A DNA stretch of 64,000 nt, taken from Chthoniobacterales bacterium. GTDB taxonomy: Bacteria > Verrucomicrobiota > Verrucomicrobiia > Chthoniobacterales > DASVRZ01. Numbering within the stretch: position 1 is the stretch's first letter; every line of letters starts with the position of its first letter. The stretch lies in the NCBI GenBank assembly GCA_039930045.1, contig JBDSQB010000005.1, positions 1-64,000 on the forward strand. The letters are read 5' to 3'. A model generated the notes under the pieces. The model had not been told where the DNA came from. It did no database searches and saw nothing but the letters and a program-made list of their open reading frames with translations. Shown one piece after another: positions 44,641-52,441 of the stretch. A program made the position numbers and the translations under genes.

Positions 44641-44768
44641 ATTCCTCCCCCGGAACATGGCTGGTGAATCGAATGGAACTCAAATGCAGCCCGGGCACGG
44701 CGGGTGCTATGTAAAGGCGTGGACAGTTTCCAACCTCTAGAGTCCAAGATTTTACCAACCTCACCATA

Positions 44769-46103
44769 ATGTCCAAAGTCATCCTGCCTCGAACCAACAT
44801 CGTTCGCAGCTTCAACCAGACTCGACCGTCACATCTCCGCGAGCCAGAGGACACGGCTGCCAGGGCTCCGATCCCGATGCCGATGGAGCACTCCGAGCGC
44901 GTGCTGCTGCTGGAGGACGAGGCGCAAACCAACTTCATCCTGCGCGAATATCTCGAGTCGCTGGGTTACCAAGTCGTGGCCGTGGCCAACGGGGTCGATG
45001 GTCTCAAAGAGGTCATGCGAGCCAATTTCGAGCTCGTGATTTGCGACATGATGATGCCCAAGCTGCCCGGCGACATGTTCTATCTCGCCGTGCAAAAGAC
45101 GCGGCCCGAGCTTTGCAACCGCTTCGTTTTCATCACCGGCCACCAGTTGAATCCGACCGTCGATGCCTTCATCGAGAAGACGCATTCGGCCATCTTGGTG
45201 AAACCCTTCCGCCTACAGCAGCTGGAGGCCACCCTCGAAGGTATCCTGTCGCGTTTCCCTAAAAAAGTCCGGCCCATCACCTTGTCGGCCACGCCCGTCA
45301 TCGAGCGGCTTTCAGACACCATGGGCGCTCCTACAGCGGACGAAAAAACGCCGTCGATGGTTTCCAAGGCGCTCAAGATGGTCGGGTTCGGGCGCAATGG
45401 CGAAGCCGTTTCCTCGGTCGAGGAAAAACTCGCCGAACCTGCGAAACCTGCCGCCAGTTCCACCAAAGTCACCCGCCGCATTCCCCATCTCGCCAATGCC
45501 CCGGTGATGCCGTCCAAACCGCAGGCGCCGGCGGCGAGCACGGCCAAAGTTACCCGCCGCATCCCGGCTCCTCCGTCCGAGGGCGTGGAGCCCAAGATCA
45601 CTCGCAGAGTCAGCCAGGCGGAAAACATCATTCGCGTCAAACACCTCACGCCCGCCGACGCTCCGAAGCCGGTCACTACCCGCAAGATCGCCGCGCCTGT
45701 GGCAGCCCCGCAGCCGACTCCGAAGCCCGTCACTACGCGCAAGATCGTCGCGTCCGAGCCGGCTCAGAAGCCGGTCACGACTCGCAAGATCGCTCCTCCA
45801 GCTCCTGTGATTGCACCCAAAGTCACTGCGAAGATTGCGCCAGCCAAAGTTGCGCCAGCCAAGGCACCCGCAGCGAAGACCACGATCAAAGTCGCCGCTA
45901 AAAAAACCGCGCCCGCTCCGAAGGTGACTTCCAAAGTTTCCCCCAAACCTGCCGCAAAGACGGCCCCGAAGACCACCGCGAAGATATCGCCAAAAGTTAC
46001 GGCCAAGGTTTCCACCAAAGTCCCCGCCAAAGCCGCGGCCAAGATGACCTCGCTCATCCCCGCGCCCCTCAAACGCTCCGCCTCCGCGAAAAAGTCCCGC
46101 TAG
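44769..46103 (+). CDS. Response regulator with long Lys/Ala/Pro-rich histone H1-like tail
   Basis: A 444-residue protein. A receiver occupies ~43-160 (VLLLEDEAQT, phospho-Asp in VICDMMMPKLPG, Lys in ILVKPFR). The rest is a low-complexity basic tail (~220-444). The tail repeats a short motif: KVTRRIP twice, KITRRV once and KPVTTRKI three times. It then passes into an Ala/Lys/Pro/Thr region with PKVTAKI and AKVSTKV variants. Such tails resemble histone H1 C-termini and bacterial AlgP-like proteins, which bind DNA non-specifically. The combination suggests a phosphorylation-controlled nucleoid or scaffold protein. There is no kinase alongside. Confidence 0.87.
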   Translation: MSKVILPRTNIVRSFNQTRPSHLREPEDTAARAPIPMPMEHSERVLLLEDEAQTNFILREYLESLGYQVVAVANGVDGLKEVMRANFELVICDMMMPKLPGDMFYLAVQKTRPELCNRFVFITGHQLNPTVDAFIEKTHSAILVKPFRLQQLEATLEGILSRFPKKVRPITLSATPVIERLSDTMGAPTADEKTPSMVSKALKMVGFGRNGEAVSSVEEKLAEPAKPAASSTKVTRRIPHLANAPVMPSKPQAPAASTAKVTRRIPAPPSEGVEPKITRRVSQAENIIRVKHLTPADAPKPVTTRKIAAPVAAPQPTPKPVTTRKIVASEPAQKPVTTRKIAPPAPVIAPKVTAKIAPAKVAPAKAPAAKTTIKVAAKKTAPAPKVTSKVSPKPAAKTAPKTTAKISPKVTAKVSTKVPAKAAAKMTSLIPAPLKRSASAKKSR

Positions 46104-46211
46104 TTAGAGGCGACTTCCATTCCAACCTTCGAGGAGTCGATTTTCCCGTCTGCAATTCGCCTGCGCAGCATCGACAAAAGAGACATCCCCATAAATAGTC
46201 TGCCCGCATCC

Positions 46212-47528
46212 ATGTCCGACGCGAGCCCTCCACCATCCAGCCTTCGCTCCCGCGTGCGAACCTGGACGGTGCTCCTCATGCGCTTCATCTCCGGCGAGAT
46301 CGTCGTGCAGGGGATCGGATTCCTCATCGGCATCTTCCTCTTTCACCATTTCTCGAAAGCAGACGCCGCCTTCTACAATCTGGCCAACAGCATGCTCGGC
46401 ATGATGACCCTCCTCTCCGACAACGGCGTGGGCGCGGGCATCTACGCCATTGGCGGCAAAGTCTGGCGCGACCGCAACCGCTTCGGGGAATTAATCGCCA
46501 CCGCGTTTCACATCCGGCGACGGCTGAACATCCTCACCATGGCCGCCGTCTCGCCGCTCACCTGGTATCTGCTGCGGCACAATGGCTGCCCGCCGTGGCA
46601 AACCTTCGAGATCACCTGCGTCGTCATCATCGGAACGTATTTCCAGATTCTCACCTCGATTCTGGGGGAAATCCCCAAGCTCCACTTGCAGGCGATTCGG
46701 CTGCAGAAACTCAACATCGGCATCGCACTCCTGCGCCTCGGCCTCATCGGAGCCGCGCTGCTCACCCGCCTCTCCACCCTCACCGCGCTCCTCGCCAACC
46801 TCGGCGGTTCCATCGTCCAGGCGCAATACTTGCGGCGTTGGATGCCGCCGCTGGCCGATCCCGATGCGCCGGTGAATGTGGAGGATAAAAAAGTCCTCAT
46901 CAGCCTCATCAAACGCCAGCTTCCCAGCTCGATCTACTACTGCATTTACGGCCAGATCACCATCTTCCTCATCTCGCTCACCGGCAATGTTAGCAACCTC
47001 GCCGATGTCGCCGCGCTGTCCGCCCTGGCCCGCGTTTTTGCCGTCATCGGCTCCGTCATGAGCACCATCATTTACCCGCGCTTCGCCCACATCCAGGAGC
47101 CGTATTTGCTCTGGCGGCGCTACTTGCAAATCATCGGGCTATTCCTCCTCATGGGCGCTGTCATGTGCGGCTTAACCTGGCTTTTCCCGAGGGAACTCCT
47201 CTGGATATTAGGAAACAAATACCAGCATCTGCAAAACGAAGTTCTCCTGATGGTCGCCGGTTCCGTGTTAGGAGTCATCGGAGGAAACCTCTGGAGCCTG
47301 AACTCCGCCCGAGGCTGGATCGTGGCTCCGTGGCTCTACATTCCGGCCTCCATCCTCACCCAAGCCTTGCTCATCTGGCTGCTGCCCGTTTCCACCGTCG
47401 GAGGCGTGCTCTGGATGGGATTACTCGGAAACATCCCCGGCATTGCCATCAATTTCGCCCTGGCCCACCGCCGCGTCGGTGAAATGAAAAATGCCGCCGC
47501 GCATCCTCTTCCTAACATCGCGATCTAA
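46212..47528 (+). CDS. Polysaccharide biosynthesis flippase (Wzx-like)
   Basis: This 438-residue integral membrane protein has about 12 hydrophobic segments in the MOP/oligosaccharide flippase pattern (for example LISLTGNVSNLADVAALSAL, IGLFLLMGAVMCGLTWLFP). It would move lipid-linked sugar units across the inner membrane. The glycosyltransferase gene follows 29 bp later, so they form a small surface-polysaccharide module. The start ATG 46212 follows a gap of ~108 bp. Confidence 0.82.
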   Translation: MSDASPPPSSLRSRVRTWTVLLMRFISGEIVVQGIGFLIGIFLFHHFSKADAAFYNLANSMLGMMTLLSDNGVGAGIYAIGGKVWRDRNRFGELIATAFHIRRRLNILTMAAVSPLTWYLLRHNGCPPWQTFEITCVVIIGTYFQILTSILGEIPKLHLQAIRLQKLNIGIALLRLGLIGAALLTRLSTLTALLANLGGSIVQAQYLRRWMPPLADPDAPVNVEDKKVLISLIKRQLPSSIYYCIYGQITIFLISLTGNVSNLADVAALSALARVFAVIGSVMSTIIYPRFAHIQEPYLLWRRYLQIIGLFLLMGAVMCGLTWLFPRELLWILGNKYQHLQNEVLLMVAGSVLGVIGGNLWSLNSARGWIVAPWLYIPASILTQALLIWLLPVSTVGGVLWMGLLGNIPGIAINFALAHRRVGEMKNAAAHPLPNIAI

Positions 47529-47557
47529 CTCGTTCCTAACTTCCTGCTAACCTTCCA

Positions 47558-48766
47558 ATGAGAATCATCGTCTGGGGAATCAACTACGCACCTGAAGTCA
47601 CCGGCATCGCGCCCTGCAACGTCGCGCTCTGCGAGTTTCTCCACGCGCGCGGACACGACGTCGAGATGGTCACCAGTTTCGCCTACTACCCGCAATGGGA
47701 AAAACGCCCCGAGGATCGCGGATGCCTCTATCGCGCCGATTGGCTTAATGGAGTGCGCGTCCACCGCTGCTGGCACTACGTCCCGCGCAAAGTCTCCGCC
47801 GCCAAACGCATCCTGCACGAGGGCACCTTCGTCGCCACCTCCTTCCTGCGCGCCCTGCTCCTGCGGAAATCCGATGTCGTTGTCGTCGTCTCGCCGCCAC
47901 TCTTGTTAGGAGCCGCCGCGTGGTTGCTAACCTCGCTGCGCGGCAATCGCTACCACTTCCACGTGCAGGACTTGCAGCCCGACGCCGCCGTCGGCCTGAA
48001 CATGCTCCGGCCCGGACTCTTCACCCAGTTGCTCTACAAGCTGGAAGCTCTCGCCTACCGGCACGCCAGCAAAGTCAGCGGCATCGGCCAGGGTATGATT
48101 GACGCGTTTGTTAGAAAAGGAGTGCCGCCGGAAAAGATCGCCCTGCTTCCCAACGGCTTCGACGTGAGTGGGGCCGCCCGCCTGTCGTCCGTCGATTTCC
48201 GCGCCCGATACGGATTCGACTCCGATGCATTTCTAGCCATCTACTCCGGCAACCTCGGCGTCAAGCAAGGCCTAGAAATCCTCCCCGCCGCCGCTGTGCT
48301 TCTAACCAATCCTAACATCCAGATCGTCATCTGCGGCGACGGCGCGCGCCGGGCGTTATTGGAAGAAGAAATCGCCCGCTTGCGGCTGACTAACATCCGA
48401 CTCCTCCCCCTGCTCGACGACGACACCTACCGCGCCATGCTCCAGACCGCCGGTGCCTGCCTCATTACGCAACAAGCGGGCTCCGGCAACGCCTTTCTGC
48501 CCAGCAAACTCCTGCCCACGCTCGCCTACCGCCGGGCCGTCATCAGCGTCGCCGACAGCGACAGCGCCCTCGCCACCGCCGTCGCCGAGGGGCAGTTTGG
48601 AACGAACATCGCGCCCGGCAACGCCGCCGCCCTCGCGCAAGTCCTCGAAGACTTCGCCGCCAATCCATTGCAACTCGAAACCTACCAGCGCAACGGCCAC
48701 ACCTACGTCACCCGCTTCGATCACGCCAAAGTGTTAGCCGACTTCGAGCGCACCCTGATCGACTAA
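47558..48766 (+). CDS. Family 4 glycosyltransferase (WcaI-like)
   Basis: This 402-residue GT-B glycosyltransferase has an N-terminal Rossmann half starting IIVWGINYAPEVTGIAPCN. The linker helix region holds ALLPNGFDVS. The C-terminal nucleotide-sugar site has AIYSGNLGVKQGLE, VICGDGARRALL and the acceptor/donor loop FLPSKLLPTLAYRRAVIS. WcaI of colanic acid synthesis is the closest recalled type. It probably extends an exopolysaccharide repeat handled by the neighbouring flippase. Confidence 0.88.
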   Translation: MRIIVWGINYAPEVTGIAPCNVALCEFLHARGHDVEMVTSFAYYPQWEKRPEDRGCLYRADWLNGVRVHRCWHYVPRKVSAAKRILHEGTFVATSFLRALLLRKSDVVVVVSPPLLLGAAAWLLTSLRGNRYHFHVQDLQPDAAVGLNMLRPGLFTQLLYKLEALAYRHASKVSGIGQGMIDAFVRKGVPPEKIALLPNGFDVSGAARLSSVDFRARYGFDSDAFLAIYSGNLGVKQGLEILPAAAVLLTNPNIQIVICGDGARRALLEEEIARLRLTNIRLLPLLDDDTYRAMLQTAGACLITQQAGSGNAFLPSKLLPTLAYRRAVISVADSDSALATAVAEGQFGTNIAPGNAAALAQVLEDFAANPLQLETYQRNGHTYVTRFDHAKVLADFERTLID

Positions 48767-48840
48767 CTCCGCAACGGGGAAGAGAATGAACCGCCAAGAC
48801 ACCAAGGAAGAAAAGAATGCCTTCTGAGGAAAGTGCACCT

Positions 48841-48981
48841 CGTTCCCAAACTCCAGTTTGGGAACGCACTTGCTCAGGAAACTATGTTTCCGTGAAGGCT
48901 CAAGATGCTGACACTAAACCTTCACCCGAACGAAACGGAGTTTCGCGGACACTGGCATTCCCAAACAGGAGTTTGGGAACG
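48841..48981. repeat. REP hairpin cluster (four palindromes)
   Basis: Four short palindromes lie in 141 bp. Two are related: CGTTCCCAAACT-CC-AGTTTGGGAACG at 48841-48866, with perfect 12-bp arms, and CATTCCCAAAC-AGGA-GTTTGGGAACG at 48956-48981. Two smaller ones lie between: GGAAAC-TAT-GTTTCC (48877-48891) and CGAAAC-GGA-GTTTCG (48931-48945). Such TTCCCAAACTC-type palindromes are typical REP elements dispersed in many bacterial genomes. The cluster directly abuts the truncated end of the gene cassettes. Confidence 0.8.
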
Positions 48982-49043
48982 AGGGGAAACTAATTACACG
49001 AAAGCTACGCATCGGAGCGGGGCGCGGTTCGCTGCATCGCTGG

Positions 49044-49448
49044 TTAGATGCGGCGCACCGCAAGCACTCGCAACCAGAAACTGAAGGTGAACACTAGCGC
49101 GCCGCAAACTGCTGGAAGGGCAAGCCACAAAAGTACGCCTTCCCAAATCTCGGTTCGTTCGTATGGGCGCAACCAGAAGTCGAAACCGAGCAAGATGAAG
49201 ACTGGAAAAGCGAACACCAGCAGTGATCGTCCCAAGCAGGCGAAATAGTGCAGCCAAGCGCGTGAGACCGGCAGCGCCGAGAGCAGTGACAATACACCGA
49301 ACAGGATCACCGTGTATCCTAGCCACAACCAGAGCGCGTTGTCAGCGAACCAGCTCTCCGGCAGTCTCGTGATGAAGAACCCGAGAACGATTGCTCCAGC
49401 TGCAAAGAGGCTGCTGTGTAGGAAATCCGATTTGCCGAAGCTGGTCAT
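49044..49448 (-). CDS. Cassette-borne membrane protein (134 residues)
   Basis: The protein has four hydrophobic segments (~12-30, ~38-58, ~68-92, ~105-127). No family was recognised. It starts with ATG overlapping the stop of its upstream partner (ATGA), so both share one cassette. Its stop codon TAA is part of the ATCTAAC box of a truncated attC, as is usual for cassette genes. Low GC relative to the flanks supports recent acquisition. Confidence 0.75.
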   Translation of the reverse strand: MTSFGKSDFLHSSLFAAGAIVLGFFITRLPESWFADNALWLWLGYTVILFGVLSLLSALPVSRAWLHYFACLGRSLLVFAFPVFILLGFDFWLRPYERTEIWEGVLLWLALPAVCGALVFTFSFWLRVLAVRRI

Positions 49449-49783
49449 GTTGAGCTGGTTGGAAGCTTAAGCACACGACGAACAAGCATAAAGAAGGCGA
49501 TGCCAGACAGAATACGACTCACGACTGAGAGAAGGGGTTGCAGCACGATGATAGCGCGATAGAGCTCCCCGGGCTGTAACTTAGTCGCTAAGACGTGCGG
49601 AATGAATAGCAAGGCAAGCACCGTGCCAAGAACTGAAAGACCAGCGGCGACCGCGAACATGTAGAAGACGAGTCTGAACGAAGAACGACGGGCCGCAACG
49701 AGAGATACAATGCAGATAGCAATACGGAATCCAAGATCGGCGCAAGTCACGGCCCAGTAAAAAATTTGGTCTGAAAGGTTCAT
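49445..49783 (-). CDS. Cassette-borne membrane protein (112 residues)
   Basis: The protein has about three hydrophobic helices (~10-30, ~38-65, ~80-100) and no recognised family. It begins ~18 bp after the GTTAGGC end of the attC site, in the normal position for a cassette gene. It ends in an ATGA overlap with the next membrane-protein gene. Two-gene cassettes are less usual than single-gene ones and suggest that the two proteins act together. Confidence 0.75.
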   Translation of the reverse strand: MNLSDQIFYWAVTCADLGFRIAICIVSLVAARRSSFRLVFYMFAVAAGLSVLGTVLALLFIPHVLATKLQPGELYRAIIVLQPLLSVVSRILSGIAFFMLVRRVLKLPTSST

Positions 49784-49801
49784 GCAGTGAATACGCTAGT
49801 C

Positions 49802-49925
49802 GCCTAACGAGAACAAGATGAGCGACGGCGGACGAGGGCGCGTCTCGCTCGGAGTGTTCGTGTGGAAGTCATCTCAAAAGTGGAGCGCGCAGCGGTCCGC
49901 CGTTCGCTCCATCGCATGGTTAGAT
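49802..49925 (-). other. attC recombination site (complete)
   Basis: On the minus strand the 124-bp site starts with R'' ATCTAAC (49925-49919) and ends with R' GTTAGGC (49808-49802), both matching the RYYYAAC and GTTRRRY consensus. Inside, the arm GATGGAGCGAACGGCGGAC (49913-49895) pairs with GTCCGCCGTCGCTCATC (49833-49817). The pairing is complete except for two extra bases, one G and one A, on the first strand. These are the extrahelical bases that define attC polarity. Unpaired spacers of 5 and 8 nt separate the boxes from the arms. Confidence 0.85.
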
Positions 49926-50303
49926 GCTTTCGCGTTGCAACTCATCACGTAATCCCTTCGTGAAGTTAGGATGAGCTTCGCCCCAAGCCAATGCACAATC
50001 CCAAGCCTCGCGTAACCGGTCGTCGCCTTCCCAATGTGCAAAGAATCGGCGCAGCTTCGGCTGCTCAAGAACATGCTCCAAAAATCCTGTCTCGATAGCA
50101 CGCTGCACAGACTCATCGCTGGCCAAGAAAAGTTGCGTCACCGCGGCAGCAAGCTCAGTAAGCATGTCGTCCGCGTCGCTTCGCTTCGCAATGTCGTCGA
50201 AACACACCTCAAGTTCTCCGGCAGCCTCGTAACGGGTCGGTGTGTCGCCATCTTGCGGGTCGTCGCGAATGCAACGCAGTAGGTATTCGAGGTGGTCGTG
50301 CAT
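49920..50303 (-). CDS. Cassette-borne hypothetical cytosolic protein (127 residues)
   Basis: A soluble acidic helical protein (MHDHLEYLLRCIRDD..., ending LRDELQRESI). No family was recognised with confidence. Its ATG overlaps the GTTAGAT boundary of the cassette and its TAA stop overlaps the ATCTAAC box of the attC, so the gene fills the cassette completely. It is probably a mobile accessory gene. Immunity or stress functions are common for such cassettes, but nothing in the sequence proves one. Confidence 0.78.
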   Translation of the reverse strand: MHDHLEYLLRCIRDDPQDGDTPTRYEAAGELEVCFDDIAKRSDADDMLTELAAAVTQLFLASDESVQRAIETGFLEHVLEQPKLRRFFAHWEGDDRLREAWDCALAWGEAHPNFTKGLRDELQRESI

Positions 50304-50325
50304 CTAACATCTTATAGACGAAAGC

Positions 50326-51303
50326 CTACGCCGTCCACACCTGCACGGGGCTGGGGGTGCTGCTGCCGGTGGCGTTTCTGGCTTGGAGCCAGAGTTGATA
50401 GGTCTGGCCGGGTTGGAAGGTGATTGTCGCGGGAATGGTCACACTCGTCTCTTCGCGGGTGCCGAGGGCGATCAATTCATTGGCTCCGCCTTCGCCGAGA
50501 CGCCAGGCTTCGAGCCGGGTGGCACTCTCGGGCAGGGCACCGGTGGAGAGGGTGCGGGCAGTGGGGTTCCAGACGGTCGTGGCCGGGGCGGCAGGAACGG
50601 GTTGCACGGGGGAACGCAGCACGTTGATGTCGAATAAAGTATCCACTTGAGCGGGGTCGCCCTGGAAGACGGACATGCCGAGGCCGACCATGCCGTAGAG
50701 GGCGGCAGCGGCGGCGACGCGGAGGGGTTCCATGGCGTTTTGCGCGTTGTCGGCGGCGGTCATTTTCGTGGTCTGCGAGGTGCGCAGGGCGCGGGCGGAG
50801 TCGGACCACGAGGTAACGGTGACGCCGAGGGCGACGAGCGCGGGCTTGGCGGTTTGCTGGGAAAGGCGGACGCCGAAATCGCGCAGGGCGTCGAGGCGAT
50901 CCTCGGTGGTGCCAATCGTGAGCGTGTCGCGACCGTGCGGCAGGAGTTCTTTGTAAGTAGGGCCATTGTAGGCGACTGCGCCGCGAATGGTGGTGTCCCA
51001 AGTTTCCAGCGGGCTATTCGTGTCGGCATCGGGCTTGCGGGTGAGGCTGTCGAGGCGATCGGTAAAGGCGAAGGTCGCGCCGACTTGGGCGGCAAACGTA
51101 TTCACTGCCAGGGTCTCGCCTGCGCTCCAACTGGTGGCCACGGCAGCGATGGCGGCCTGGGCCGGGGCGAGTGCGGGGTGGAGCAGGGCAGCGGCGGTGA
51201 TGCGAGGCAGGGTGGAATCGATCAGTTCGCTCATGAGCGACAGGCTATTGACGGTGGCGGAGTCGAATTGGTTTTCGGCGTATTTCGATGGTGATGTGGA
51301 CAT
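50326..51303 (-). CDS. Hypothetical protein with C-terminal Fn3-like domain
   Basis: This 325-residue protein has a helical N-terminal two thirds (~1-220, Ala-rich, no signal peptide). A short linker rich in Pro/Val follows, then a C-terminal beta-sandwich (~240-325) with the Fn3-like ending QTYQLWLQARNATGSS. No family was recognised. The cassette segment is inserted 18 bp after its stop, and array C lies just upstream. Its codon use matches the main genome. Confidence 0.7.
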   Translation of the reverse strand: MSTSPSKYAENQFDSATVNSLSLMSELIDSTLPRITAAALLHPALAPAQAAIAAVATSWSAGETLAVNTFAAQVGATFAFTDRLDSLTRKPDADTNSPLETWDTTIRGAVAYNGPTYKELLPHGRDTLTIGTTEDRLDALRDFGVRLSQQTAKPALVALGVTVTSWSDSARALRTSQTTKMTAADNAQNAMEPLRVAAAAALYGMVGLGMSVFQGDPAQVDTLFDINVLRSPVQPVPAAPATTVWNPTARTLSTGALPESATRLEAWRLGEGGANELIALGTREETSVTIPATITFQPGQTYQLWLQARNATGSSTPSPVQVWTA

Positions 51304-51358
51304 GGTATTTAACGTGTGTGGTTGGACTTGCGTGGACTGAGCAGAATGAAACTCAACT

Positions 51359-51610
51359 GCGGGAGGCAGGGCGCGGTGGTCGACAGGGAGGAAGTGGCCC
51401 GCCGGACATCCGGCATGGCAGTCGGCAGAGAGGAAGAGGGTTGCCGGACGTCCCGCATCGCAGTGGGAAGAGAGGAACAGTGCTGCCGGACATCCGGCAT
51501 CGCCATCACTAGAGAGGAATCGGCCCGCCGGACATCCGGGAGTGCTATCGGCAGAGAGGAATTGGGCTGCGGGACATCCGGCAGCGTTATCGGCAGGGAG
51601 TCAAGGCGAT
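51359..51610. repeat. Degenerate 42-bp (2 x 21) tandem array C, 6 units without indels
   Basis: Six 42-bp units start at 51359, 51401, 51443, 51485, 51527 and 51569, again without insertion or deletion. Each has a first half near GCCGGACATCCGGCatggcag, which contains the palindrome GCCGGA-CA-TCCGGC. The second half is near tcggcAGAGAGGAAgaggg. The first and last units are most diverged. The array lies 55 bp upstream of the Fn3-like gene. Open frames through it show 14-residue repeats, but none has a plausible start with family support. From 51611 to 51861 I see nothing further. Confidence 0.88.
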
Positions 51611-51861
51611 ACTGGATCTTCCTGCTCACCTCCGGCAGCTCCAGTGAGCGATAATCGCCACATTTTCCCCGCAAAACCCGTTGCCGACCCTGCCACAGAC
51701 CCATTGCCAGTGCAATTGAGTGCCGCTTTCCCTCTGCCGTTGCCGTGCTGGGTGCCATTGAACCGTAATACAAGCGGGAACAAAGAACCCCGTCCAGTTA
51801 TTCTGGCGATTTATTTTCGTCCATCACTTTACGCGCGATGAGCGGTCGTAGAGGGTTGGCC

Positions 51862-52437
51862 TCATTTAGTCTTGGCGGCTTTCCAAGCTTTCTCAAATCG
51901 TTTGGCTCCATATAGCCGCTTTCGAATCTCGATCGCTTGCGCGACGACCTCGCCGGAAGCGCCGCCGCCTTCATATTGATCGTTGTATTCTACGTTCTGT
52001 TTCATCCAACGGATGGTTTTGTCCCACTCGTCCATGTATCCAAAAACGGTGATGATCAGGCTATCTCGACCAATGCCTCTCTTCTTGTCCTCGGCCAAAA
52101 GCCAGTCGAGCTGGGACTTGTCGCCAAAAACATATTTGTAGTGGGCGACGGCCAAAAGCGGAACGTATCCCAAGGTTTTTTCGTAGAGATCGAGCGACTG
52201 CTTCAACTTCGGATCGTGACGCACCGCCGCTTCATTGATGATGTCGAACATCTGCAACTCGATTTCATGGCGCTTACTGTAGAGCTGATTGAGTCGCAAC
52301 GGATCGTAGTCAGGGAACGGTGTCGCACCCGTTACAGGCTGAGCAGTGCCAAATAAATCACGAGGGTAATCGCGTTGTTGCGCAGAGACACTCGCGGCAA
52401 AGGCCAGCAGGAAAAATGCGATGAATGATGTGCGCAT
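51862..52437 (-). CDS. Exported hypothetical protein
   Basis: A 191-residue protein with a clean signal peptide (FIAFFLLAFAASVSAQ) and a helical body rich in aromatic residues and Lys. The helices may form TPR-like hairpins (LDLYEKTLGYVPLLAVAHY, then DEWDKTIRWMKQNVEY). It starts 4 bp after the RodZ-like gene. No firm family. Confidence 0.72.
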   Translation of the reverse strand: MRTSFIAFFLLAFAASVSAQQRDYPRDLFGTAQPVTGATPFPDYDPLRLNQLYSKRHEIELQMFDIINEAAVRHDPKLKQSLDLYEKTLGYVPLLAVAHYKYVFGDKSQLDWLLAEDKKRGIGRDSLIITVFGYMDEWDKTIRWMKQNVEYNDQYEGGGASGEVVAQAIEIRKRLYGAKRFEKAWKAAKTK

Positions 52438-52441
52438 AAGG

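Larger units (their letters stand above)
49043..50308 (-). mobile_element. Orphan integron gene-cassette segment (no integrase)
   Basis: Read on the minus strand, the segment begins with GTTAGAT (50308-50302), which runs straight into the ATG of the first gene. One complete attC site ends that cassette. A second cassette with two overlapping genes follows, and then only the first half of another attC site (ATCTAAC at 49049-49043 with its L'' arm). The genes encode unknown or membrane proteins, are tightly fitted to the sites, and have lower GC and different codon use than their neighbours. These are typical cassette traits. No intI or attI is visible, so this resembles a CALIN-type cluster (attC sites lacking an integrase). 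Confidence 0.78.

Noticed and set aside
7990-47530. Recurring TAACTCGA octamer (seen near 8000, 13110, 14230 and 33950)
   Set aside because: Only about four exact copies were found, in mixed coding and non-coding places; too few to claim a signal by eye.
48767-48840. Possible small gene after the glycosyltransferase
   Set aside because: No open frame of useful length; the text resembles common intergenic filler before the REP cluster.
51309-51773. Open frames with 14-residue repeats across array C
   Set aside because: Same reason as array B: the period is a multiple of three, and the frames extend into unrelated flanks.
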